From: Roseateles depolymerans
GTDB lineage: Bacteria; Pseudomonadota; Gammaproteobacteria; Burkholderiales; Burkholderiaceae_C
Assembly (NCBI RefSeq): GCF_003387155.1
Contig: NZ_QUMT01000002.1
Location: 439,694 to 503,693 of the forward strand
Direction of reading: 5' to 3'
Length of the DNA stretch: 64,000 nucleotides
This document shows positions 26,731-36,960 of this stretch, one piece after another (the first letter of the stretch is position 1; every line of letters begins with the position of its first letter). The notes beneath the pieces were generated by a model. That model searched no databases. It was not told where the DNA came from and saw only the letters and a program-made list of their open reading frames with translations. The translations under genes were made by a program, and so were the position numbers.

Positions 26731-26756
26731 CCTGGAAAGGCATTCCCCTTTCCAGG
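26731..26756 (+). promoter_or_regulatory. Perfect hairpin covering part of a ribosome-binding site
   Basis: CCTGGAAAGG (26731-26740) pairs with CCTTTCCAGG (26747-26756) around a six-base loop. The right arm runs into AGGAG (26754-26758), the ribosome-binding site of the next gene. There is no T-run, so a translation-control element fits better than a terminator. Confidence 0.55.
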
Positions 26757-26766
26757 AGCAGACATC

Positions 26767-27168
26767 ATGGCAACCAGCAGCATCCTCGGCGGCACGCCCG
26801 CCCCCCAGCAGGCCGACGGCCGCGGCACCGACGCCCTGGGCCCGAGCGACAGCTCGGACAGCGGCAGCGACGTGATGGGCGAACGCCCGATGGCCACCGG
26901 TCCGGATGATCCGGACAACCTCGGCGCCGTGCCCAGCAACCCCGGCAGCGACAGCGACCGCTTCGGTACCGGCGAGCGCGCCTCGGCCACCCCCGGCGGC
27001 CGCAATGACCGCGCCGACGGCGACATCAGCCCCGACCGCATCGCCGAAGCGGACGCGGTGCTGGGCCAGGTGGACGACAGCATCGATGTGGACGAACTGG
27101 CCAGCGGCGACGATCCGTCGGCCGGGCCGGATCCCGAGCATGAGGACGAGGACCTGGACGCCGCCTGA
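26767..27168 (+). CDS. Small acidic, probably disordered hypothetical protein
   Basis: A 133-residue protein made mostly of Asp, Glu, Gly, Ser and Pro, with no hydrophobic core and no signal peptide. A short helix-like stretch (RIAEADAVLGQVDDSIDVDELA, ~95-115) is the only ordered-looking part. Such proteins may be chaperone-like or interaction tails; no family was recognised. ATG 26767 has AGGAG at 26754-26758, partly within a perfect hairpin. It lies between the CheR gene and the heat-shock promoter of clpB, and may belong to the upstream signalling operon. Confidence 0.75.
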   Translation: MATSSILGGTPAPQQADGRGTDALGPSDSSDSGSDVMGERPMATGPDDPDNLGAVPSNPGSDSDRFGTGERASATPGGRNDRADGDISPDRIAEADAVLGQVDDSIDVDELASGDDPSAGPDPEHEDEDLDAA

Positions 27169-27227
27169 GGTCCGCCGGCGCGGTTGTTGACAAAAGTCGA
27201 CCGCGCCGCGCTCTCCTCCGATAGGCT

Positions 27228-27255
27228 CTTGAAATAGAGGGACACAGTCCCATCT
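27228..27255 (+). promoter_or_regulatory. Sigma32 (RpoH) heat-shock promoter of clpB
   Basis: CTTGAAA (27228-27234), a 13-base spacer and TCCCATCT (27248-27255) agree closely with the RpoH consensus CTTGAAA-N11-16-CCCCATNT. The clpB start codon is 25 bases further on, so the leader is short. Confidence 0.85.
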
Positions 27256-27279
27256 GCTCGACCAACGGAGGTTCATCCC

Positions 27280-29874
<2,595 letters not shown>

Positions 29875-29883
29875 GCGCGGAGG

Positions 29884-29915
29884 GCAGACGGGCTCGGTAG
29901 ACCGGGCTCGTCTGC
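29884..29915 (+). terminator. Possible hairpin after clpB
   Basis: GCAGACG (29884-29890) pairs with CGTCTGC (29909-29915); the inner part pairs only partly (GGT/ACC). No T-run follows, so rho-independent termination is uncertain. Confidence 0.35.
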
Positions 29916-29919
29916 TGCG

Positions 29920-30390
29920 TGTGGATGGCGTGCGCCGCCTGCTGCGTGTGCCTCGTCCTTCTGACGGGGGCATTCGCTCACGCGGTCGTTGGTACTGCCG
30001 GCGCCGCGCGGCTTTGTAGAGGCGCTACGGTTCCTGTTGCCGCTGCAACTGCTGCAACTGCTGCGCTCTCAGAGGCTGCTGCACCGGCTGCCACTGCACC
30101 GGCTGCAACTGCGCCGTCTGAGATTGCTGCTCCTGCGCCTGTGCGCTCTGACAGGGCAGATACTTGCTGATGCTGCTCAGGGAGCGCCACTCGTCGGCGA
30201 GCCAGGAATTTCCAGCGCGTCGAAGAACGAAAGCGGCGCTGGATCGAAGGCGGGGACTGGGTGCACGGCAATCCTTGCGGCCCCGCAGGGTGGGAGCCTG
30301 CGGGGTCAGTCACCCGAGAGGGGGCAGGTGTTCCATCGGAATCGCGCCGCACTGAAGCCGCGGCGCGATTCCCCCGCCTGCCGCGCAGGG
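29920..30390. other. Gene-poor stretch with Ala-codon-like imperfect repeats
   Basis: About 470 bases between the clpB and pirin genes. Bases ~30030-30130 consist of GCTGCAACT/GCACCGGCT-like imperfect repeats. Short frames on either strand (for example 29919-30170 plus and 29978-30352 minus) mainly reflect this Ala-rich repeat and lack ribosome-binding sites. No convincing gene was found. Confidence 0.5.
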
Positions 30391-31113
30391 TCAGGCCGGC
30401 AGGTCGAACACCAGCACTTCAGCGTCCTGGCCGTTTTCCAGCACCACCCGTTCTTCCTGACTCATCTGCAGCGCGTCGCCGGCGGACAGCTTTTCTCCAT
30501 TCACCGTCAGTTCACCGCGCACCAGGTGCACATAGCTCAGGCGCCCCGCCGCCAGCGGCAGTTCCGCCCGTTCATCGCCATTGAACAGACCCACATGCAG
30601 GCGGGCGTCCTGATGGAGGGACACCGAATCCTGCGCACCATCCGGCGAGGCGATCAGGCGCAACTGGCCTCGCTTGTCGCTGTCCGGGAAGTGCTTCTGC
30701 TCATAGCTCGGGGCCACGCCTTGACGGTCCGGCATGATCCAGATCTGCAGGAAGTGGGTCTGGCCGTCCTTCGAGTGGTTGTACTCGCTGTGCATCACGC
30801 CGGTGCCAGCGCTCATACGCTGCACGTCCCCGGGACGGATGACGCCGGCGTTCGCACCGCCCGGCTTGCCGTTGCCCATGCTGTCCTGGTGGGCGAGCTC
30901 GCCGCTCAGCACATAGCTGATGATCTCCATGTCCCGGTGGCCGTGGGTGCCAAAACCGGTGCCGCCGGCCACCTTGTCCTCATTGATCACCCGCAGTGGG
31001 CCGAACCCCATGCGACGGGGGTTGTAGTAGTTGGCAAACGAAAAGCTGTGGAAGCTCTTGAGCCACCCATGGTCCGCATAACCACGGTCCGAGGACTTGA
31101 TCAGTTCACGCAT
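30391..31113 (-). CDS. Pirin-family bicupin (YhhW-like)
   Basis: A 240-residue two-cupin protein like E. coli YhhW, which has quercetin 2,3-dioxygenase activity in vitro. Metal ligands are visible: the two His in GTHGHRDMEI (~58-60) and the His and Glu in MHSEYNH (~102-104). Family members are iron-binding and often respond to redox stress; the natural substrate is unclear. It is divergent from a LysR-type regulator with a 100-base spacer, the typical arrangement for a regulator and its target. Confidence 0.93.
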   Translation of the reverse strand: MRELIKSSDRGYADHGWLKSFHSFSFANYYNPRRMGFGPLRVINEDKVAGGTGFGTHGHRDMEIISYVLSGELAHQDSMGNGKPGGANAGVIRPGDVQRMSAGTGVMHSEYNHSKDGQTHFLQIWIMPDRQGVAPSYEQKHFPDSDKRGQLRLIASPDGAQDSVSLHQDARLHVGLFNGDERAELPLAAGRLSYVHLVRGELTVNGEKLSAGDALQMSQEERVVLENGQDAEVLVFDLPA

Positions 31114-31161
31114 GTTGTTGCTCCTTGTTGACTTGCGATGGCTTCACTGTAGGCAAGCGCG

Positions 31162-31185
31162 CCCCTCCCGAGGGGGAGGGGTTTT
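31162..31185 (+). terminator. GC-rich hairpin with T-tract in the pirin/LysR spacer
   Basis: CCCCTCCC (31162-31169) pairs exactly with GGGAGGGG (31174-31181), followed by TTTT. On the plus strand it looks like an intrinsic terminator, but it sits just 30 bases before the LysR gene. It may block read-through between the divergent genes or act in the leader. Confidence 0.5.
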
Positions 31186-31213
31186 GAGGCCTGCATTCAA
31201 ATAAGATGAAGGC

Positions 31214-32176
31214 ATGTCACAACACGACAAACGACGGGCCCTGACGCCGGAAGCCCTGGCGATGATGGACAGCATCGCGCGCAGCGGCAGCTTTGCCGCG
31301 GCCGCGCGGGAGATGGGCAAGGTGCCCTCGGCGCTGACCTACAGCGTTCGGCAGCTGGAAGATGCGCTGGATGTGCTGCTGTTCGATCGCAGTTCGCGGC
31401 AGGCGGTGCTGACCTCGGCCGGGCAGGAGCTGCTGACGGAAGGGCGGCGCCTGCTGCTGGAGATCGATGCGGTGGCCAACCGGGTGAAGCGGGTGGCCAC
31501 GGGGTGGGAGAGCGAGCTGACCATCGCGGTGGACGATGCGCTGGCGCGGCGGGCACTGTTTGATCTGATGGAATCGTTTTATCAGTACACCGAGGACGGT
31601 CATCCGCCGCCCACGCGGCTGAAGCTGCGCACAGAGGTGATGGCGGGCACCTGGGAGGCGCTGATGTCCGGTCAGGCAGACCTGGCCATCGGGACCAGCG
31701 CGCAGCCGCCGGGCAGCTCGGTGATCTGCGAGGTGCTCGGGCCGATGGAGATGGTGTTTTGCGTCGCTCCGCATCATCCGCTGGCGAAGGTGGAAGGCAC
31801 GTTGACTTCGGCGGATCTTGCGCCGCATCGCATCGTGGCGGTGGCGGATACGGCGCGCAGTCTGGCGCCGATGACGCTGGGGGTGATGCCCGGGCAGGAG
31901 GTGCTGACGGTGCCGTCGATGGCGACCAAGCTGGAGGCGCTGGTGCGGGGGCTGGGCTGCGGGTTCCTGCCGACGTCGATGGTGCGCCGGCATGTGGAGG
32001 CCGGGCGGCTGCTGGTGAAGCAGACGTTCCAGGGCAAGCGGGTGTCGCCGATGAACTATGCGTGGCGCAATACGGGGCATCCGCCGGCGAAGGCGCTGGC
32101 GTGGTGGTTGAAGCAGTTGCACAACGAGACGACTCGGCGGGCGTTGTTGGAGCAGCATGAGGGGCTGCTGCTGTGA
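31214..32176 (+). CDS. LysR-type transcriptional regulator
   Basis: A 320-residue regulator: winged helix-turn-helix (~8-68; [26 protein letters not shown]) followed by a periplasmic-binding-protein-like effector domain (~92-300). The divergent pirin gene is its likely target, since LysR regulators usually act on the adjacent divergent gene. Start ATG 31214 is preceded by GAAGG almost directly, so the true start is slightly uncertain. Its 3' end overlaps the gluQ start by four bases (GTGA), so the two are co-transcribed. Confidence 0.93.
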   Translation: MSQHDKRRALTPEALAMMDSIARSGSFAAAAREMGKVPSALTYSVRQLEDALDVLLFDRSSRQAVLTSAGQELLTEGRRLLLEIDAVANRVKRVATGWESELTIAVDDALARRALFDLMESFYQYTEDGHPPPTRLKLRTEVMAGTWEALMSGQADLAIGTSAQPPGSSVICEVLGPMEMVFCVAPHHPLAKVEGTLTSADLAPHRIVAVADTARSLAPMTLGVMPGQEVLTVPSMATKLEALVRGLGCGFLPTSMVRRHVEAGRLLVKQTFQGKRVSPMNYAWRNTGHPPAKALAWWLKQLHNETTRRALLEQHEGLLL

Positions 32177-33126
32177 GACCCTATCGCGGGCGGTTTGCGC
32201 CGTCACCGACCGGGCCGTTGCATGAAGGCTCGCTGGTGGCGGCGCTGGCCAGTTGGCTGGATGCGCGGGCGCATGGGGGGCAGTGGCTGGTGCGGATCGA
32301 GGATGTGGATCGGCCCCGGTGCCCGCCGGGGACGGACGCCCTGATCTTGTCCCAGTTGCATCAGGCGGGGTTGCGGCCGGATGAGCCGCCGGTGTGGCAG
32401 TCGGCAGCAGCGCAGGAGTTGCGCTATCAGCAGGCGCTGGAGTCGCTGGCTGCGCAGCGGTGGGCTTATCCGTGTGCATGTTCGCGGAAGGACATCGCCC
32501 AGGCGCTGCAGGCGCAGGGGGAGGCTCGGGAGCGGCATGGGGAACTGGTGTATCCCGGCACTTGCCGATGCGGCTTGCGGGGGCGGGAGGCGCGGGCGTG
32601 GCGGCTTTTGAGTACGACGGAGCCTGGTGCCGGGCAGTGCGAGGGGCAGGATCTGACACTGTCCTGGGAAGATCGGCGGTTGGGGGTGCAGCAGCAAAAC
32701 CTCACCCGCGAGGTGGGAGACTTCGTGCTGCTGCGGGCGGATGGGCTGTGGGCCTATCAGCTGGCCGTGGTGGTGGACGACGGGTGGCAGGGAATCACCG
32801 ACGTGGTTCGCGGGGAAGACCTGGCGGACAACACGCCGCGGCAGATTCGGCTTCAGCAGTTGCTGGGGTTGCCCCAACCCCGTTATCTGCACACGCCGTT
32901 GGTGCTGGGGGATAACGGGGAAAAACTCTCCAAGCAGAACGGGGCTCAGGCACTGGATCTTTCGGATCCGGTTGGGGCGCTTTTACGCGCTGCAGCGCGA
33001 CTGGGGCTGGGGTTGGGGCTGGGGTTGGATCGCGACCTTTCCGGCGGGCGTCGGTTCACCGTGCCAGAGGTGCTGGCTTCGGCGGTCGCCGCTTGGCGTG
33101 ACAAGGTCGGGCTTCGGCACTGGTAG
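32173..33126 (+). CDS. gluQ: Glutamyl-Q tRNA(Asp) synthetase
   Basis: A 317-residue paralogue of glutamyl-tRNA synthetase lacking the anticodon domain; it attaches glutamate to queuosine in tRNA-Asp. Motifs: [16 protein letters not shown] (the HIGH equivalent, with HEGS where HFGS is usual), a Cys/Tyr zinc site (CACSRKD ... YPGTCRCG) and KLSKQNG for KMSKS. The start is GTG 32173, overlapping the lysR stop. An unusual (Leu-Gly)4 run near residue 277, in a loop before the C-terminal helix region, is encoded by a hexanucleotide repeat at 33001-33030. Confidence 0.94.
   Translation: MRPYRGRFAPSPTGPLHEGSLVAALASWLDARAHGGQWLVRIEDVDRPRCPPGTDALILSQLHQAGLRPDEPPVWQSAAAQELRYQQALESLAAQRWAYPCACSRKDIAQALQAQGEARERHGELVYPGTCRCGLRGREARAWRLLSTTEPGAGQCEGQDLTLSWEDRRLGVQQQNLTREVGDFVLLRADGLWAYQLAVVVDDGWQGITDVVRGEDLADNTPRQIRLQQLLGLPQPRYLHTPLVLGDNGEKLSKQNGAQALDLSDPVGALLRAAARLGLGLGLGLDRDLSGGRRFTVPEVLASAVAAWRDKVGLRHW
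33001..33030 (+). repeat. In-frame hexanucleotide repeat inside gluQ
   Basis: CTGGGG, CTGGGG, TTGGGG, CTGGGG and TTGGAT follow each other in frame, encoding alternating Leu-Gly. Gain or loss of units would keep the frame. Confidence 0.85.
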
Positions 33127-33303
33127 CGCCGGTAGTCGGGGCGCTGTGCTCTTTGACTGCGCCCGAAAGGGCCTAGCTGGCCCCTGTTTGCTCCATGGCC
33201 AGGGCCAGTGGCCCCACACGGCGCCGCAGCCATCGCTGCCTGCCCGTGGGCTGCAAATACGTGATGCGGATCAAGTCATCATCGAATAAGGGAGTATGTA
33301 GTA

Positions 33304-34161
33304 ATGGAGGTGAAAAATGGAGCCATCAAGAGAATGACAAGAGTTCGCTTGACCGTGGCGGCTCTGGTCTGTGCGTTCCTGACTTCGGCGACATGGGCCG
33401 GCGAGGAAGTACCCAGTCGATGTGAGAAGGGGACATACGCGGGAAAGGTTCCTGGGAAAACCTCATACCGCAAGGACTCCTTCGTGTGGGCCGTTTCGGC
33501 CAAGTTTGCGGCAGATTACTGCATGCCGGATAGCTTCGTGGACGCTGACCTGCCGCAGGGTGTCGAGGCAGTGGCTTATCGGCGAGCAGAAGACTACGAC
33601 ACGCAGGCGTGCATCCTGACTGAAGGCGTCGAGACGTGCAATCCGCTGAAGGACCATGTTCTCGAAATCTACGTCCGACACAACGCTGTGATGCATGCAC
33701 GTGAAGGTCGTTTTTTCGACAGCATCTCGGCCCCTTCGGTAAACCTGATCAACGAAAAGCTTTCTTCCACCCAGGCTCGTCTGAAGAGCGGTCAGGTCCC
33801 CGCAGGTGCTAGTGGAGTGAGCATCTTCGATTCCAGTCAAATTTTGTTGGCTACGGTGGCGGACGGAAAGACCAATATCCGCTTTGGAGGCATGTACCTG
33901 CGAACGTTCTTTGAGGGAATTCTGGATGGTCTCGATTACCTCGCCGTTCACGGACAGCTCGGATTCACACACCGATCCATCTGGAAGCGGCGAACTTCTC
34001 AACAGGATCTTTATTTTCTGATCGACCACTTGCGTCGTCCGGACGAACAGCGATTGAGCTGGGCAGAATCGATAGCACCACGAGAGCTTGAGACTTTTGT
34101 CTTTTCCCTGAAGATTCCTAAGAGAATTGAGGCTGCAATGATTGCAGAAGACCAGAGGTAA
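33304..34161 (+). CDS. Exported hypothetical protein (low-GC island, gene 1)
   Basis: A 285-residue protein of unknown family. A basic N-terminus and hydrophobic core (VRLTVAALVCAFLTSATWAG) form a signal peptide cleaved near residue 32; the mature part carries four cysteines (SRCEKG, DYCMP, QACILT, ETCNP), consistent with periplasmic disulfides. ATG 33304 has GGGAG nine bases ahead; ATG 33334 is a possible shorter start. The base composition is clearly less GC-rich than the flanking genes and codon choice is mixed, suggesting recent transfer with the two genes that follow. No catalytic motif was recognised. Confidence 0.75.
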   Translation: MEVKNGAIKRMTRVRLTVAALVCAFLTSATWAGEEVPSRCEKGTYAGKVPGKTSYRKDSFVWAVSAKFAADYCMPDSFVDADLPQGVEAVAYRRAEDYDTQACILTEGVETCNPLKDHVLEIYVRHNAVMHAREGRFFDSISAPSVNLINEKLSSTQARLKSGQVPAGASGVSIFDSSQILLATVADGKTNIRFGGMYLRTFFEGILDGLDYLAVHGQLGFTHRSIWKRRTSQQDLYFLIDHLRRPDEQRLSWAESIAPRELETFVFSLKIPKRIEAAMIAEDQR

Positions 34162-34212
34162 GCGCCCGGGTGCGCTGAGGAAAAATATTAAAATTGAAAG
34201 AGGGAAAATGTC

Positions 34213-34797
34213 GTGAAATCCGCCAAATACAGTCTTTTGACGCTTTTCCTGGCAAATGCTTTATCAGGGTTCGTGGTGAGCGCCGAACCGCTTCCCCAAG
34301 AGACGCGGCTGCGGGACATCGAGTTGGCGCGAGTCGTCGTTGAACGTCTCGTCAACAATCGCGAGCTGTCAGGTTTCTCCCCATCTCGCCTAAAGCAGAT
34401 TCCCGGGTTTTTGGTTGAAGAAGAGGTTGATGCGGGAGGCGAGAAAATTCTGAAGGGGCGAGTTGAATCTAGGCTGATAGAAGCAATAAGTCTGGGCATC
34501 GGTGAGGCAAAAGATCCTCAGTGGGCGGCTCAGTTGTTATCGATTGATTTTGCGGCTGGTGAAACGGGAAATCGCACATTTTTCCTGAAGGATTGTTTTT
34601 CCACGCAAGATCTGCGGCGACTCATGTCCCCGGAATGGAAGCAAGCGGTCTCAAGTCACCATATGCGTTTTGATTTTCAAAGAGACGATGGTAGTCATCA
34701 ATATATGTTGCGGACTAATCCACCGTATGACGATGGCTCTCGCACTGGCATTGGAGCATGTCTGAAGAGTATCTCAATTTTTTATCTCTATAACTAA
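34213..34797 (+). CDS. Exported hypothetical protein (low-GC island, gene 2)
   Basis: A 194-residue protein with a signal peptide (YSLLTLFLANALSGFVVSA, ~5-24) and no recognised domain. The mature sequence has a charged helical part (RLRDIELARVVVERLVNN) and only two cysteines (KDCF, GACL). The start is GTG 34213, with GAGGG about 10 bases before it. It lies 51 bases after gene 1 and 67 before gene 3, all on the plus strand, so an operon is likely. Low GC as in its neighbours. Confidence 0.7.
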   Translation: MKSAKYSLLTLFLANALSGFVVSAEPLPQETRLRDIELARVVVERLVNNRELSGFSPSRLKQIPGFLVEEEVDAGGEKILKGRVESRLIEAISLGIGEAKDPQWAAQLLSIDFAAGETGNRTFFLKDCFSTQDLRRLMSPEWKQAVSSHHMRFDFQRDDGSHQYMLRTNPPYDDGSRTGIGACLKSISIFYLYN

Positions 34798-34864
34798 CAA
34801 AATCTTGGCTTTGAGTCACAAAGATTTGCGAGTTGTCGATGAGCCCTTTTTGTAGAGATTAGTG

Positions 34865-35827
34865 ATGAATATTGTCCGAGCGTTGACGTTGGTGATCCTG
34901 TCTCTCATGATGCAGAGCACATTCGCGGCAGGATTTTCGTGTGTTGACGCGACGTCAAAAGTGGAATTTACAATTTGCCTAGATGCCAGGTTGTCGCACA
35001 TGGACGGGCAAATAGCGCGTGTCTATGTAAAACGGCTAGCGACAAGTGAAGATCCAGCGGGCTTGCGAAATTTGCAGCGCACCTGGATCGCCGAGAGAAA
35101 TCAGTGTCAGTCGCGTGAATGTTTGCTAAGGATTTACAGGCAGCGGCTAAAGGATATCGGGGAGAAGTCTTTTATTCCCGATGCCCAGGAATCATGGGAA
35201 ATGAAATTCCCAAATGGCTGGTGGATATCAGGAGTTAATTCGACCTCCGCCGGCATTTTGGATGCGGTTGCGGTACTCGACAATAAAGGGAAGCTACGAC
35301 AGTTCTCGGTTCCGGCAAAGAAAGAAATTGATGTTCGGTCTGGACGGCATCCTGAGTTAATACTCTTTGATGACGATTTCCAGCTGTGGAATCATAAGCG
35401 TCTCTCTATCGAGAATTTTAGAGGTCTTGGCTACTGTGGTGCCAGCTCGGCCGTACTTCGCGTAGTAGAGACCGCAGGCGGTGAAACGCGAAGGTTGATG
35501 GCCCTTTCGAGACGTCTTCATGACGAAGGGGTTAAGAGTTGCAAAGAAGTCGCGCGGACGTTTGATTTCAACGGGCTGGGTGCGATCTGGTTATTCAACC
35601 AATATGCCGCATTCGCCCCGCCTCCAAGAGAAATACTCATTCGCCTCACGTCAGATTTCGACTCGGATGCACTGTCGCTCAACCAAGGGATTCATCTTGT
35701 GGATTTGAACGACCTTTTGCCCTTGGTCGAAAAGAAATGCGGTCCAATCAGTTTGGGGCTGGACCTACGCACGGAGGTGTCTTGCGTCGATAATGCTATC
35801 GAAAAGCTTTTTGAAAGATCGTTTTGA
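34865..35827 (+). CDS. Exported protein with LprI/DUF1311-like N-terminal domain (low-GC island, gene 3)
   Basis: A 320-residue exported protein. After a signal peptide (residues 1-21, ending TFAAG) comes an LprI/DUF1311-like helical domain (~22-100) with its cysteine pattern: FSCVDATSKVEFTICLD, RNLQRTWIAERNQCQSRECL. In mycobacteria LprI inhibits lysozyme; in proteobacteria the domain is common in periplasmic proteins of unclear role. The remaining ~220 residues show no known fold. ATG 34865 directly follows an alternative GTG at 34862. Low GC composition and operon-like spacing tie it to the two genes before it. Confidence 0.78.
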   Translation: MNIVRALTLVILSLMMQSTFAAGFSCVDATSKVEFTICLDARLSHMDGQIARVYVKRLATSEDPAGLRNLQRTWIAERNQCQSRECLLRIYRQRLKDIGEKSFIPDAQESWEMKFPNGWWISGVNSTSAGILDAVAVLDNKGKLRQFSVPAKKEIDVRSGRHPELILFDDDFQLWNHKRLSIENFRGLGYCGASSAVLRVVETAGGETRRLMALSRRLHDEGVKSCKEVARTFDFNGLGAIWLFNQYAAFAPPPREILIRLTSDFDSDALSLNQGIHLVDLNDLLPLVEKKCGPISLGLDLRTEVSCVDNAIEKLFERSF

Positions 35828-36092
35828 AAGTTGAATGCGAAAGACAATGACTGATACGAAAACCCTGTCATTGACGACATATCAAACGCGCAGGCCTCAT
35901 CAAGACCAGGAGCCTCCCGAGCGGCCAAGGTCCCTCAAACCTTCCAATAGCCCAGCCGCTTCGGCCAACTCCCGCCTGCATCAAGGCTGATCGCCCCTGG
36001 AGCGGCCTCGGTGTATCCACCCCGCACACCCCTCCGCCTCAGGCAGGTTCAAGGGCTGGCATCATGCGGGTTTTGCAATTCCAAGGATCACC

Positions 36093-36815
36093 ATGACCAC
36101 GACCCCCAGCGGCCTGCAATACGAAGACACCACGCCAGGTACTGGCGCGACCGCCAAGGCCGGTCAGGACGTGAAGGTGCATTACACCGGCTGGCTCTAC
36201 CAGGACGGCCAGAAGGGCGCCAAGTTCGACTCCAGCAAGGACCGCGGCGAGCCGTTTGAGTTCGAGCTCGACGGCGGCATGGTCATCAAGGGCTGGGACG
36301 AAGGCGTGCAAGGCATGCAGGTGGGCGGCACCCGCGTGCTGGTGATCCCGCCGAATCTGGGCTACGGCGCCCGCGGTGCCGGTGGCGTGATTCCGCCGAA
36401 CGCAACGCTGATGTTCGAAGTGGAGCTGCTGGGCGTGAGCGGCGGCTCCGAGCCCATCTCGCTGACCCTGACCAGCACCCCCAGCGGCCTGCAGTATCAG
36501 GACACGGTGGAAGGCGAGGGCGCCGTGGCCGAAGCCGGCAAGCGCGTGACCGTGCACTACACCGGCTGGCTGTTCAAGGACGGTCAGCGCGGCCGCAAGT
36601 TCGATTCCAGCAAGGACCGTCGCGATCCGTTCCGCTTCCATCTGGGCGGCGGCGAAGTGATCCAGGGTTGGGATGAAGGCGTGCAAGGCATGAAGGTCGG
36701 CGGCACCCGCTATCTGGTCATCCCGTCCGAGCTGGGCTATGGCGCTTACGGCGCCGGCGGTGTGATTCCCCCGCACGCCACCCTGCTGTTCGAAGTGGAA
36801 CTGCTGGCGGTCTGA
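36093..36815 (+). CDS. Tandem FKBP-type peptidyl-prolyl isomerase
   Basis: A 240-residue cytosolic protein made of two FKBP domains of about 115 residues each, clearly an internal duplication. Both start with TPSGLQY and contain VHYTGWL, KFDSSKDR, GWDEGVQGM and GGVIPP. Active-site aromatic residues (Tyr/Trp/Phe of the FK506 pocket) appear conserved in both halves. Most bacterial relatives have one such domain; the first half keeps FEFELDGGMVIKG where the second has FRFHLGGGEVIQG. It speeds proline isomerisation in protein folding. A weak ribosome-binding site (AAGGA) lies before ATG 36093. It stands alone. Confidence 0.95.
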   Translation: MTTTPSGLQYEDTTPGTGATAKAGQDVKVHYTGWLYQDGQKGAKFDSSKDRGEPFEFELDGGMVIKGWDEGVQGMQVGGTRVLVIPPNLGYGARGAGGVIPPNATLMFEVELLGVSGGSEPISLTLTSTPSGLQYQDTVEGEGAVAEAGKRVTVHYTGWLFKDGQRGRKFDSSKDRRDPFRFHLGGGEVIQGWDEGVQGMKVGGTRYLVIPSELGYGAYGAGGVIPPHATLLFEVELLAV

Positions 36816-36891
36816 TCGACCGCGGTGGGCCGCCCCGGCGTCGAGTCGGGGTGGCGCCATCCGTGCCGCAGCGTCTGGGACGGTGCTATGG

Positions 36892-36960
36892 CAGGCGCCA
36901 CATTGAAGGCGTCTCTACAGACGCCGTTGCAGACGCAGTTGAACGCGCCGTTGCAGGCGC
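36892..36960. repeat. Imperfect CCGTTGCAG repeats between FKBP and mnmH
   Basis: CGCCGTTGCAGACGC and CGCCGTTGCAGGCGC recur with related ACGCAGTTG segments. The run ends at the mnmH stop and could form several overlapping hairpins. No gene is seen here. Confidence 0.5.

Noticed and set aside
26731-26756. Hairpin after cheR as a rho-independent terminator
   Set aside because: No T-run follows, and its right arm enters the next ribosome-binding site, so a translational element is more likely.
29919-30170. 83-codon ORF with hydrophobic start after clpB
   Set aside because: No ribosome-binding site; the sequence is mostly the Ala-codon repeat and an equally long frame exists on the other strand.
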